Positions 11,826 through 22,200 of a DNA stretch of 64,000 bases are shown piece after piece. Each line of letters starts with the position of its first letter. Position 1 is the first letter of the stretch. The position numbers and the translations under genes are program-made. The notes beneath the pieces are model-generated. The model ran no database searches. It was given only the letters and a program-made list of their open reading frames with translations, and was not told the DNA's origin. Origin of the DNA: Phytopythium helicoides (taxonomy: Eukaryota > Oomycota > Peronosporomycetes > Pythiales > Pythiaceae); NCBI GenBank assembly GCA_024867545.1, contig JANFNE010000025.1:310001-374000 (forward strand), written 5' to 3'.

Positions 11826-12138
11826 TTAGTAGCTAGTCTTGCAACCACACATCTCCAGCACCTGTCCAATGCGTTTAGGCATCGACTTCACGAGTTTAAT
11901 GAGCTCGTCTTGGTCGATTTTGGCCCACTCTAACTCGATGGCAGTTTTCAGCTCTTGAATCGTCTGAAACTGGCGCCCGCAAGCGTAGACCCGCCTCACA
12001 AGGATGCTCCAGACATTCTCGATGGGGTTCAAGTCGGGAGACTTGGCCGGCAACGGTCGTAGCTAGATATTTTTCTCTTGTAGCCATGCATTGCTGTGCC
12101 TCGAGACATGACTCGACGCGTTATCTTGCATGAAGAGC
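11826..12138 (-). mobile_element. Tc1/mariner transposase C-terminal relic, copy 1
   Basis: The reverse strand encodes the second and third acidic motifs of a DDE transposase: MQDNASSHVSRHSNAWLQ, then SPDLNPIENVW. There are 34 residues between the Asp of QDN and the Glu of IEN, matching DD34E Tc1-type elements. An in-frame stop interrupts the stretch after QEKNI, and nothing upstream of the second Asp remains. It is an inactive fragment of about 105 codons. A duplicate lies at 18888-19200, and its 5' part founded the 455-bp array. Confidence 0.85.
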
Positions 12139-12145
12139 GCCTTCC

Positions 12146-12914
12146 CTATTTTTTAAATTCCGTCTCGATAGTGTAGCCGTGGTAGTGATCAGCCACAGCT
12201 GTCTTGATCGCGCACTTGACACGATATTTACCCTCGCTTACTTTTGGTATCATCTCTTCGTGTGTCTCGATTTTTTGTGAAAAGCCGTGTGTCGTCCCAT
12301 ACTTGTGCAAAGTCTGAAGCCCCTCATCGCAAACTAATTCCAGGAGGTACAGGGTAGTTGGGATGAGTGTTCCCATCAGTTCATAAGCAGCGTGGAAGAT
12401 TCCTCGTGCAGTGAAAAACATTGTTTGTTTGCCCTGCCCCTCGTAGAGGAAATGTTGCCCTTCTACGAATCCCCGGGTTCTGGAAACCTGGGCAATTCGG
12501 AACTCGAACGCCTTTGCAACATCGACAACTCGAAACAAAATTTCGTCAAAAGTTTGGCGGCCACGAATCATGACATCTGTTGGGCAGCCCAGCACGTCGA
12601 CAAAAAGTCGTTTCACCTTCAGATCTTTCTGGGTTAAGTTGCGTTTTGGTCGAGTTATGGTTAAGTTTCGCAACTTCGGTTGCAACTGGTGATACCACGG
12701 GGGATCGTCCCACGTCAACATCGAGAGTAGCGACTTGCTACTGTCTCGCTCGGTGGGCGAGTACTGGGGCAACAGGAGCTCGATAGGCGGGTACTTGGTC
12801 GGCAGGGGCTCGGTCAGCAGCGGAGGGGCCTCGACAGATGCCCCGCTCAGCCGCCATTGGCTTGACGGAGACTGCGTGCTCGGCAAGGCGAGTGCCTTGA
12901 TCCGGAGCAGCCAT
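12146..12914 (-). CDS. Unrecognised protein X, single-copy form
   Basis: I do not recognise this family. The main frame ends at 12146, with a first in-frame ATG at 12721 (191 codons). An ATG at 12914 (MAAPDQGTRL) reaches it if one base in the CC at about 12893 is discounted, giving about 255 residues. The N-terminal third is Pro/Ser-rich. The rest holds VKRLFVDVLG, VVDVAKAFEFRIAQVSR, GQGKQTMFFTARGIFHAAYE and a C-terminal basic tail. The segment from VVDVAKAF to FTARGIFHAAY faintly recalls BRO-N/MSV199-type DNA-binding domains, by eye only. It lies 7 bp from the Tc1 relic on the same strand, so it may be transposon cargo or host sequence beside an insertion. Confidence 0.55.
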
Positions 12915-13004
12915 TGAGACTGCGCATAGGATCGTTAGCTCACATGAAACCGCCCGCCCGCGACAAAGCACCAACATACCTTCATCTTTCTTTCATACCT
13001 CCTT

Positions 13005-13321
13005 TGTGATGGGTTACACAGTACTTTGGCACGAGGAAGCGTGCAATGCAAGTTTGACTTGCTTTTAGTATAGGTTAAAAGATAACCAAATACACTTGCG
13101 CCGTTCAAGGCAAAAAGGAGACTGTATTTATGTATGCATTAAAGCGTTCTTGAAATGGGTGGTTCCTAAAACACACAATGCAAAACTACTTGGCTAAAGT
13201 ATGCAAGGCTCATGGGAGCCACTCAACCTCCGGCTCGTACTTAGCCGGAGGGCAATGGGTACACAACCCAGTGTAGCCATCGGCCGCACACATGGGTACG
13301 TACCCGTGTAACCCCGTTACA
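13005..13321. mobile_element. Solo LTR, copy 1
   Basis: A 317-bp element starting TGTGATGGGTTACAC and ending GTGTAACCCCGTTACA, so its ends are imperfect inverted repeats with TG...CA-type termini. It is flanked by the direct repeat TCCTT (13000-13004 and 13322-13326), as expected of a 5-bp target-site duplication. Internal hairpins include CCTCCGGCT/AGCCGGAGG at 13227-13251 and a near-palindrome around 13299. No coding sequence for an internal retroelement region is present, so LTR-LTR recombination is inferred. Confidence 0.7.
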
Positions 13322-13446
13322 TCCTTCCTGTCACATCTCCTTTCTGGTTCTGAACGGTTGCTTCGTTCGCGTGCTTCAACGTGTCGACATTTCGAACGCC
13401 ACAGTTGGGAGTTAGATTATGTCGACTATTTAAATGTTTTAAAAAT

Positions 13447-13551
13447 ATGTCGAAAATGATGGTCTTTTTTTGAAGCCCTGACGCTCCCATGTTTTCATAA
13501 AAAGGTCATCTATTTTTAGAAGGGTTTAAAAAAAGCCATCCTTTTCGACAT
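13447..13551. mobile_element. MITE-like 105-bp inverted-repeat element, copy 1
   Basis: The ends are long imperfect inverted repeats: left ATGTCGAAAATGATGGTC and right, read in reverse complement, ATGTCGAAAAGGATGGC. The similarity continues through a T7 tract to about 35 bp. Too short to code; it would fold into a hairpin. I could not confirm a target duplication, so assignment to a particular superfamily is open. Confidence 0.5.
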
Positions 13552-13559
13552 AACGTAAA

Positions 13560-13655
13560 ATGGCACGGGCTGGACCTGCACTCGCAGAGCTCGACGAGAC
13601 CATCGACGAGACCATCGACGAGACCATCAACGAGACCATCGACGTGATGATCTGA
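13560..13655 (+). CDS. Mini-ORF with DETI repeats, in frame with the truncated MYND gene (copy 1)
   Basis: A 31-codon ORF, MARAGPALAEL followed by DETI-DETI-DETI-NETI-DVMI. It is built from a 12-bp tandem repeat (GACGAGACCATC) at 13593-13640. It ends in TGA at 13653, and the next codon starts an uninterrupted reading frame through the MYND finger in the same phase. The ATG lies 9 bp after the MITE-like element. It could be a small peptide, an upstream ORF, or a replacement N-terminus blocked by one stop. Translation is unproven. Confidence 0.35.
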   Translation: MARAGPALAELDETIDETIDETINETIDVMI

Positions 13656-15053
13656 TCGAAGCGCTGCCTCGCGTGCGGAGCCAGCGGCGTCGCCAGCCGA
13701 TGCGGCGGCTGCCGACGCGTTTTCTTCTGCGATCGCGAGTGCCAGCGCCGCGCGTGGGCCGAGCACCGCGCCGAGTGTTTCAGGATACGAGCCGAGGCGC
13801 AGCAGGCGGAGGCTGTGAGGATACCTGACGCCGAGGAGGCTGCGGTTGGCGAGCAGCGAGAGCATGTTGAAGATGAGGACAAGCGCGAGGAGCAGGCTGA
13901 GATGGAGATGGAGACGGCTGTGCAAGGCGCGGAGAGCGGTGCTGCGGCGGCCGCACACAAGAAGAAGAGCAAGAGCAAGCACAAGCGCAAGAAGGCGCGC
14001 AGCAAGAGTCTGCACCTGCCCAGTGGTGCGGGGTGCCCGACTAGCGGTGGTGGGCAGCGAGGAGACGGCGACAGCTCGTTGGACGCAAAGAAGCGCCGCT
14101 CCGTGTCACTCGGCGGCAGGAAGCACGTCATGTGGGGACAGGTGCTCGCGAGAGAGTTTGAACGCTTTCCTGGAGGCGGCAGTGCGGTTCCGTACGACGG
14201 GACGTGGGCGCTGGGTCTTGGATCGCCTGTGGCCGACGTGACGCTCGGCAGCGTGCTTGAGGTGGAAGAACTCAAGAACGAGGAGCTCAAGCTGCGCGCC
14301 AAGGATCTGCCCAAGACGCAGCGTGCGCTTGTGCGCGAGGGCGAAACGCGGCAGTTCGACTATCGACGTGGTGTTGACAACCCGCTGTTTTCTCGACTGA
14401 CCGAGCGTGAGCGCAAGCAGCTCTTCATCGCGGAGAAGATGCCGTCGCCACTTCTTCTGGCGAAGTCTCCACCCAAGCATGAACACCAAAACCACAACCA
14501 TCACGGCCGCCGACGGAAGAACTCGGTGTCGGCATCGCCTGTGATCACGTCGATGAGTGCACCATTTGTACTTGACGATGCACCACTGGACTCGCCTGAT
14601 TTTGCTTGCGTCTCGGTCGAGCAGCTCCAGGAGTTTGCCAAAATCCGCGACTCGCGCGACGAGGAATGTGGCTGTTCGTGTGGCGACCTCGTCAAGAAGG
14701 TTGGCAAAATGCACGTCAAGAAGCTTGTCACATTTTTGCACGAGCGCGGCGTCGAGGACACGCAAGGGTTGGGGAAGCCGCAGTTAATGGCCCTGGCCAA
14801 GAAGGTCGCAGGCGAGGAGAAAAACTGCCAGACCCCTGGCAGCGACTGCGAGTGCGCTCGCAACGGCGTTCCGTGCCATTCGGACGTCTGTTTAGGTTGC
14901 GCTGGCGATTGCTACAACCCATTCAACTGCTACCAGTACAAAAAAGACGAGGTGCGCGCGTACCGCAAGCAGATGATCGCCGCTTGGAAAGCCCAGCACG
15001 ACGACTCGGAAACGCTCGGTGAAGCCTTGGGTCCAGCTGTCCAGGTCGCATGA
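13656..15053 (+). pseudogene. MYND protein gene, 5'-truncated copy 2
   Basis: The frame from SKRCLACGASG to the natural stop is open, with all eight MYND zinc ligands, the basic tract and the Cys-rich C-terminus present. The original start and first 17-18 codons were lost at the duplication breakpoint. The frame is headed by an in-frame TGA at 13653. The first internal ATG at 13815 would give a 412-residue protein without the MYND finger. Preserved reading frame suggests a recent event or residual use from an internal start. Confidence 0.75.
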
Positions 15054-15622
15054 GCGTAGCTGCAGTTTGGCGATAGCAGATTGTCTGCATGTGAATACAC
15101 GGTATGTGCATTCGCCACACTTTCCAAACGTCCATCAGAACTGTGATGTATAGGGTGTCAATGAGCTTCTGTGGTGGTGACATTGGTCATGCCACGCAAC
15201 GACACAAAGTGAGAGTTGTTCACTGTCAGCTCGTCCTTGAAGTGAACAAAACTTTCAAGCAAGAGCTATTAGTAATGTAAGCTACTTGCACTTACTCAGA
15301 ACGCTTGATTGCTTGTCCCGCACTCGGATGTAGTAAAAGCAGACCAGCAATCCAGTAATGACAAGTTTCACAGTTGATGTTCTTTTGTCACGGAGAGATT
15401 CTTGCTGACTTGGCTTTATGCATCAGTTTGCGACCGCTTTATTCTTCAAAACATTTGGGGCATAAGAGCAGCGGCTCATCGTCGTTCATCGCAACAGCTA
15501 CAGCGTGGCGTGTGTCAATGCTTCAGTGGGATGACGTGGAACATACCGGTGGGGTAAATGAAGCTACAAGAACCTCATCTCTCGTCGAGGTCGTCCAACA
15601 TCGCACGCATGCTTGCGAAGAA
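15054..15622. other. MYND 3' flank, copy 2
   Basis: Duplicated noncoding sequence corresponding to 7739-8307, with a few substitutions. No gene supported. Confidence 0.6.
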
Positions 15623-16678
15623 ATGGCGGCAGAATTCTCGTGTCTGACAAGGTCGCAGTAGTGAATCGAGAGGTCGGAGGCATCAGTGACGTCGAGCTGC
15701 GCACCAGCGGCTTCCTGGACGCGCGTTCATTGTGAACGATGCCAAGAGCGTGTTCGAAGAGTCCTGACGACTGGAATTTTACGCTGTGACTTGAGAAGGC
15801 TGTTGAAAAGGGGGACTTGAGGGTTGTGAAATGGCTTGTGGAGGAGTATTTGCATGGAGGTCTTGCAGTAGCTACATGCGAATTACTGGGAGCGCGTGGT
15901 GTGGGATCCATTGTCGGTGCTACAGGATTTTGTGGGGCATGCGCCAATTTGAAGACGCGTAAATGGGTGCATGACCACGTTGTGCCACTCGACCAAGTGG
16001 CAAAGGATACATTGATGGAGACTGGTGTCCGGAGGCAGCTCGTCAATAGAATGGAGTGGCTATTCTCTCTCAGTTTGCCATCATTGCAACCCTATTAGTA
16101 ATTCGACACAAAATCGCCACTATGAAGTCGTGCAATGGTTGCATCGCCGCATGGTAAGCGACGAGTCGTGGTTGAAGGATTCAAAGGACGAAAAGTTCAG
16201 GTATTTGATCCAAGAGGTGACGTGGGATGCCGACATTGCGACCGAGTTGCGAGCACAGAGCTCGACTCGCAAGGCTGTCAAAGCTATACAATGGGCGAAG
16301 TCTCCTGGCTGTTGCAGCATCTTCACAGACTACCAGTTCAGCTGGGTTACAATATTCATGCAACCCCAGGCAACAAAGTCGACATCACAATGCTTCATTC
16401 CAAGGATGGACAATCACATGTAAGTGTTGCCTGCTTGAGACAGGCATTTTGTCGGCATTTTGTCGTCATTTCGTCGTCAACATATCGAAATGATCGCACG
16501 GTTTGTGCGCGATTTCTCTGACTCTATCCCTGAGTTTATCGAGCAAAAAGCGATAGACGATCTTTTCCTACAAGGTGCAATCCACGAACTCGAACAGCTT
16601 GTAGGAAGCCTCGCGTCATATCTGAAACCCAGGTTTCAGTGTACTCTCGCATGGTACGCTTCAATCGTCGTAAGCTAG
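15623..16678 (+). pseudogene. Decayed ankyrin-repeat gene, copy 2
   Basis: Same relic as at 8308, but with an internal deletion: the sequence jumps from the CCCTATTAG near 16096 directly to the TTCGACACAAAATCGCC that is at about 9018 in copy 1. Fragments KWLVEEYLHGG and VVQWLHRRMVSDESWLKDS remain in different frames. Confidence 0.8.
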
Positions 16679-17151
16679 CATTTTCTCGCAAGTCAAGTTT
16701 CATGCTATCTTTTACCTGGACGGGAGTGTAAGTGGCGAACAAATAATATGAAAGTTGAGATTCACAAAGCTTGCTGCTGCTGCTGCTGCTACTGCTACGC
16801 AATGTTTCCGTGACTAATCCTATGCAGAACCTGCACGAGCGAAACATTCAAGTGAATGGCTAACCGTGAGGAGGTGGTTGAGGGGTAGAGAGCAAGTTTC
16901 TGGCTGCGTGAACACCAAAGAAACTCGCAGAGGTTCGAGCGTGTAGCTTTCTCGGGATCCTACAACGAGCTTCAAATTTGCCCATTCATCACCAAAGAAG
17001 CTCTGCTCGTAGAAACAATGAGACTAACTGGGATGGAAACGGAAATCATAAACCGGTTGTTCAAATCACTCACATGCGTCATGCAAAAAGACTGCCACAT
17101 CTGACAAAATCCCAGCCACGCCTACACAAACTCACACTCCTCATGCATACC

Positions 17152-18538
17152 CTACGGAAGCGAATCATCTGGGCGCTTGATAATGATCGTCTTGGTCTCG
17201 AGGTAAGCTTGCAGACCGGCCTCGCCCAGCTCACGGCCAATGCCCGAGTCCTTGAAACCACCGAACGGCGTCATCGTGTCAAACTTGTTGTAGCAGTTGA
17301 CATACACCGTGCCCGTACGCAGTCCATTGCAGATCTTGATCTGCGCCTCCAGGTTGTTGGTCACGAGACCAGCGCCAAGGCCGTAGTTCGAGTCGTTGGC
17401 ACGCTCAATGACCTCGTCAATGGTCTTGAACTTGAGGATCGTCATCACGGGACCGAAGATCTCCTCGCGAGCGATCGTCATATCATCCGTCACGTCCGCG
17501 AAGATCGTCGGCTCAATGTACCAGCCCTTCTTGCCCACGCGATGGCCACCCGTCACAAGGCGAGCTCCCTCCTTCTTGCCCTCCTCAATGTATCCGAGGA
17601 TCTTCTCGAACTGGGTCTCGTCGATCTGCGGACCCTGCTCCGTGTTGGGGTTGAACGGGTCGCCGACGCAGCGCTTGGCTGCAATCTCACCCGAGCGGCT
17701 CACGAACTCGTCGTAGATCCCCTCCTGCACGTACACACGCGAGCCAGCAATGCAGCACTGGCCCATGTTGAAGAACAGTCCGAGCTGCGACTGCGCAATG
17801 GCCAGGTCGATGTCGGCGTCGTTGAGGATGATGTTGGGTGACTTGCCGCCGAGCTCGAGCGTCACGCGCTTGAGGTTGCTCACGTGCGACGTGCGCATGA
17901 TCTGGTAGCCGACCTCGGTCGAGCCCGTGAAGGCGACCTTGTCGACCTTGGGATGCTGCGCCAAGTGGCGGCCAGCCGTGGCACCCATGCCAGGAACGAT
18001 GTTGACAACACCCTTGGGGAAGCCAGCCTCGACAATGAGCTCACCGAGACGCAGAGCCGTCAGCGGCGTCTGCTCGGCAGGCTTGAGCACGACCGTGTTG
18101 CCAGCAGCAAGAGCGGGGCCGAGCTTCCAGGCCGCCATGGCGAGCGGGAAGTTCCACGGGATGATCTGTCCGCAGACGCCCACGGGCTCCTTCTTGGTGT
18201 AGGCGAAGAAGGGCCCCGACACGGGGAGCGTGTTTCCCTGGATCTTGTCGGCCCAGCCAGCGTAGTACCGCAGCGTGCCGGTCACGAGGGCGATGTCGGC
18301 AGCCTTGGCGACCGCGCACGGCTTGCCGTTGTCGAGCGCCTCAAGCGCAGCCAGCTCATCTGCATTCTTCTCCACGAGGTCCGCGAGCTTGTAGATCAGG
18401 TGGCCACGAGCCGCGGGGTCCATGGTGCGCCACAGACCATGGTCGAAGGCTTCACGGGCCGCAGTCACGGCCAGATCGATGTCTCCCGTCGTGGCCTCGG
18501 CCACGTCGGCGATCTTCTCCTCCGTCGCGGGGTTGAAC
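17152..18538 (-). pseudogene. Aldehyde dehydrogenase, N-terminally truncated copy 2
   Basis: Frame open from FNPATEEK to the natural stop, with the nucleophilic Cys (NMGQCC), general-base Glu (LELGGK) and NAD-binding GSTEVG intact. Junction sequence adds a short in-frame leader (LTRHLDG) with no ATG, so a GTG at 18561 would be the first usable codon. Like copy 1 it ends at the common breakpoint. Probably not producing normal enzyme. Confidence 0.8.
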
Positions 18539-18887
18539 CCATCGAGATGGCGGGTCAACACCAGTTCAATAGCTGAAAACTGCGAGGCAGGCGATCTACC
18601 TTCGTACTACATCATTTTCAGCAAATGTTTCAGCTGCTGTTCGAATTCCTCTACGTTGATCAGTGCTGACAATAAAGATAGAACCGACAGGAATTTTTCG
18701 ATTTTGACGAATCAAAAAACGTTCTAGCTGATGACATTTGACCAATGGAATCATCGATTCGAGACGATTCAGCCAATACCGTTCATTTCTGAAGCCAACC
18801 CTGGAAGCCCCACACCAGAAAATTGGGTCGGCAATAAGTATAAGACCGCTAGGCCTCTAGCTCACATTTTCATCGTGTTTCATACGT

Positions 18888-19200
18888 TTAGTAGCTAGTC
18901 TTGCAACCACACATCTCCAGCACCTGTCCAATGCGTTTAGGTATCGACTTCACGAGTTTAATGAGCTCGTCTTGGTCGATTTTGGCCCACTCTAACTCGA
19001 TGGCAGTTTTCAGCTCTTGAATCGTCTGAAACTGGCGCCCGCAAGCGTAGACCCGCCTCACAAGGATGCTCCAGACATTCTCGATGGGGTTCAAGTCGGG
19101 AGACTTGGCCGGCAACGGTCGTAGCTAGATATTTTTCTCTTGTAGCCATGCATTGCTGTGCCTCGAGACATGACTCGACGCGTTATCTTGCATGAAGAGC
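18888..19200 (-). mobile_element. Tc1/mariner transposase relic, copy 2
   Basis: Duplicate of the relic at 11826 with the same in-frame stop and the SPDLNPIENVW box. Its 5' coding part (19138-19200, encoding MQDNASSHVSRHSNAWLQ) is also the first segment of the 455-bp array. Confidence 0.85.
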
Positions 19201-22200
19201 GCCTTCCCTATTTTTTAAATTCCGTCTCGATAGTGTAGCCGTGGTAGTGATCAGCCACAGCTATCTTGATCGCGCACTTGACACGATATTTACCCTCGCT
19301 TACTTTTGGTATCATCTCTTCGTGTGTCTCGATTTTTTGTGAAAAGCCGTGTGTCGTCCCATACTTGTGCAAAGTCTGAAGCCCCTCATCGCAAACTAAT
19401 TCCAGGAGGTACAGGGTAGTTGGGATGAGTGTTCCCATCAGTTCATAAGCAGCGTGGAAGATTCCTCGTGCAGTGAAAAACATTGTTTGTTTGCCCTGCC
19501 CCTCGTAGAGGAAATGTTGCCCTTCTACGAATCCCCGGGTTCTGGAAACCTGGGCAATTCGGAACTCGAACGCCATTGCAACATCGACAACATCTTGTAG
19601 CCATGCATTGCTGTGCCTCGAGACATGACTCGACGCGTTATCTTGCATGAAGAGCGCCTTCCCTATTTTTTAAATTCCGTCTCGATAGTGTAGCCGTGGT
19701 AGTGATCAGCCACAGCTATCTTGATCGCGCACTTGACACGATATTTACCCTCGCTTACTTTTGGTATCATCTCTTCGTGTGTCTCGATTTTTTGTGAAAA
19801 GCCGTGTGTCGTCCCATACTTGTGCAAAGTCTGAAGCCCCTCATCGCAAACTAATTCCAGGAGGTACAGGGTAGTTGGGATGAGTGTTCCCATCAGTTCA
19901 TAAGCAGCGTGGAAGATTCCTCGTGCAGTGAAAAACATTGTTTGTTTGCCCTGCCCCTCGTAGAGGAAATGTTGCCCTTCTACGAATCCCCGGGTTCTGG
20001 AAACCTGGGCAATTCGGAACTCGAACGCCATTGCAACATCGACAACATCTTGTAGCCATGCATTGCTGTGCCTCGAGACATGACTCGACGCGTTATCTTG
20101 CATGAAGAGCGCCTTCCCTATTTTTTAAATTCCGTCTCGATAGTGTAGCCGTGGTAGTGATCAGCCACAGCTATCTTGATCGCGCACTTGACACGATATT
20201 TACCCTCGCTTACTTTTGGTATCATCTCTTCGTGTGTCTCGATTTTTTGTGAAAAGCCGTGTGTCGTCCCATACTTGTGCAAAGTCTGAAGCCCCTCATC
20301 GCAAACTAATTCCAGGAGGTACAGGGTAGTTGGGATGAGTGTTCCCATCAGTTCATAAGCAGCGTGGAAGATTCCTCGTGCAGTGAAAAACATTGTTTGT
20401 TTGCCCTGCCCCTCGTAGAGGAAATGTTGCCCTTCTACGAATCCCCGGGTTCTGGAAACCTGGGCAATTCGGAACTCGAACGCCATTGCAACATCGACAA
20501 CATCTTGTAGCCATGCATTGCTGTGCCTCGAGACATGACTCGACGCGTTATCTTGCATGAAGAGCGCCTTCCCTATTTTTTAAATTCCGTCTCGATAGTG
20601 TAGCCGTGGTAGTGATCAGCCACAGCTATCTTGATCGCGCACTTGACACGATATTTACCCTCGCTTACTTTTGGTATCATCTCTTCGTGTGTCTCGATTT
20701 TTTGTGAAAAGCCGTGTGTCGTCCCATACTTGTGCAAAGTCTGAAGCCCCTCATCGCAAACTAATTCCAGGAGGTACAGGGTAGTTGGGATGAGTGTTCC
20801 CATCAGTTCATAAGCAGCGTGGAAGATTCCTCGTGCAGTGAAAAACATTGTTTGTTTGCCCTGCCCCTCGTAGAGGAAATGTTGCCCTTCTACGAATCCC
20901 CGGGTTCTGGAAACCTGGGCAATTCGGAACTCGAACGCCATTGCAACATCGACAACATCTTGTAGCCATGCATTGCTGTGCCTCGAGACATGACTCGACG
21001 CGTTATCTTGCATGAAGAGCGCCTTCCCTATTTTTTAAATTCCGTCTCGATAGTGTAGCCGTGGTAGTGATCAGCCACAGCTATCTTGATCGCGCACTTG
21101 ACACGATATTTACCCTCGCTTACTTTTGGTATCATCTCTTCGTGTGTCTCGATTTTTTGTGAAAAGCCGTGTGTCGTCCCATACTTGTGCAAAGTCTGAA
21201 GCCCCTCATCGCAAACTAATTCCAGGAGGTACAGGGTAGTTGGGATGAGTGTTCCCATCAGTTCATAAGCAGCGTGGAAGATTCCTCGTGCAGTGAAAAA
21301 CATTGTTTGTTTGCCCTGCCCCTCGTAGAGGAAATGTTGCCCTTCTACGAATCCCCGGGTTCTGGAAACCTGGGCAATTCGGAACTCGAACGCCATTGCA
21401 ACATCGACAACATCTTGTAGCCATGCATTGCTGTGCCTCGAGACATGACTCGACGCGTTATCTTGCATGAAGAGCGCCTTCCCTATTTTTTAAATTCCGT
21501 CTCGATAGTGTAGCCGTGGTAGTGATCAGCCACAGCTATCTTGATCGCGCACTTGACACGATATTTACCCTCGCTTACTTTTGGTATCATCTCTTCGTGT
21601 GTCTCGATTTTTTGTGAAAAGCCGTGTGTCGTCCCATACTTGTGCAAAGTCTGAAGCCCCTCATCGCAAACTAATTCCAGGAGGTACAGGGTAGTTGGGA
21701 TGAGTGTTCCCATCAGTTCATAAGCAGCGTGGAAGATTCCTCGTGCAGTGAAAAACATTGTTTGTTTGCCCTGCCCCTCGTAGAGGAAATGTTGCCCTTC
21801 TACGAATCCCCGGGTTCTGGAAACCTGGGCAATTCGGAACTCGAACGCCATTGCAACATCGACAACATCTTGTAGCCATGCATTGCTGTGCCTCGAGACA
21901 TGACTCGACGCGTTATCTTGCATGAAGAGCGCCTTCCCTATTTTTTAAATTCCGTCTCGATAGTGTAGCCGTGGTAGTGATCAGCCACAGCTATCTTGAT
22001 CGCGCACTTGACACGATATTTACCCTCGCTTACTTTTGGTATCATCTCTTCGTGTGTCTCGATTTTTTGTGAAAAGCCGTGTGTCGTCCCATACTTGTGC
22101 AAAGTCTGAAGCCCCTCATCGCAAACTAATTCCAGGAGGTACAGGGTAGTTGGGATGAGTGTTCCCATCAGTTCATAAGCAGCGTGGAAGATTCCTCGTG

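Larger units (their letters stand above)
13658..18538. repeat. Triplicated segment, copy 2
   Basis: Central core of the tandem triplication, truncated at both ends: MYND without its 5' end and ALDH without its N-terminus. It shares with copy 3 the 232-bp ankyrin deletion and the MYND acidic-region variants. Confidence 0.9.

Noticed and set aside
13005..13321. tRNA or structured RNA gene suggested by the hairpins
   Set aside because: No cloverleaf, anticodon arm or T-loop consensus; TG...CA ends and the target duplication fit an LTR better.
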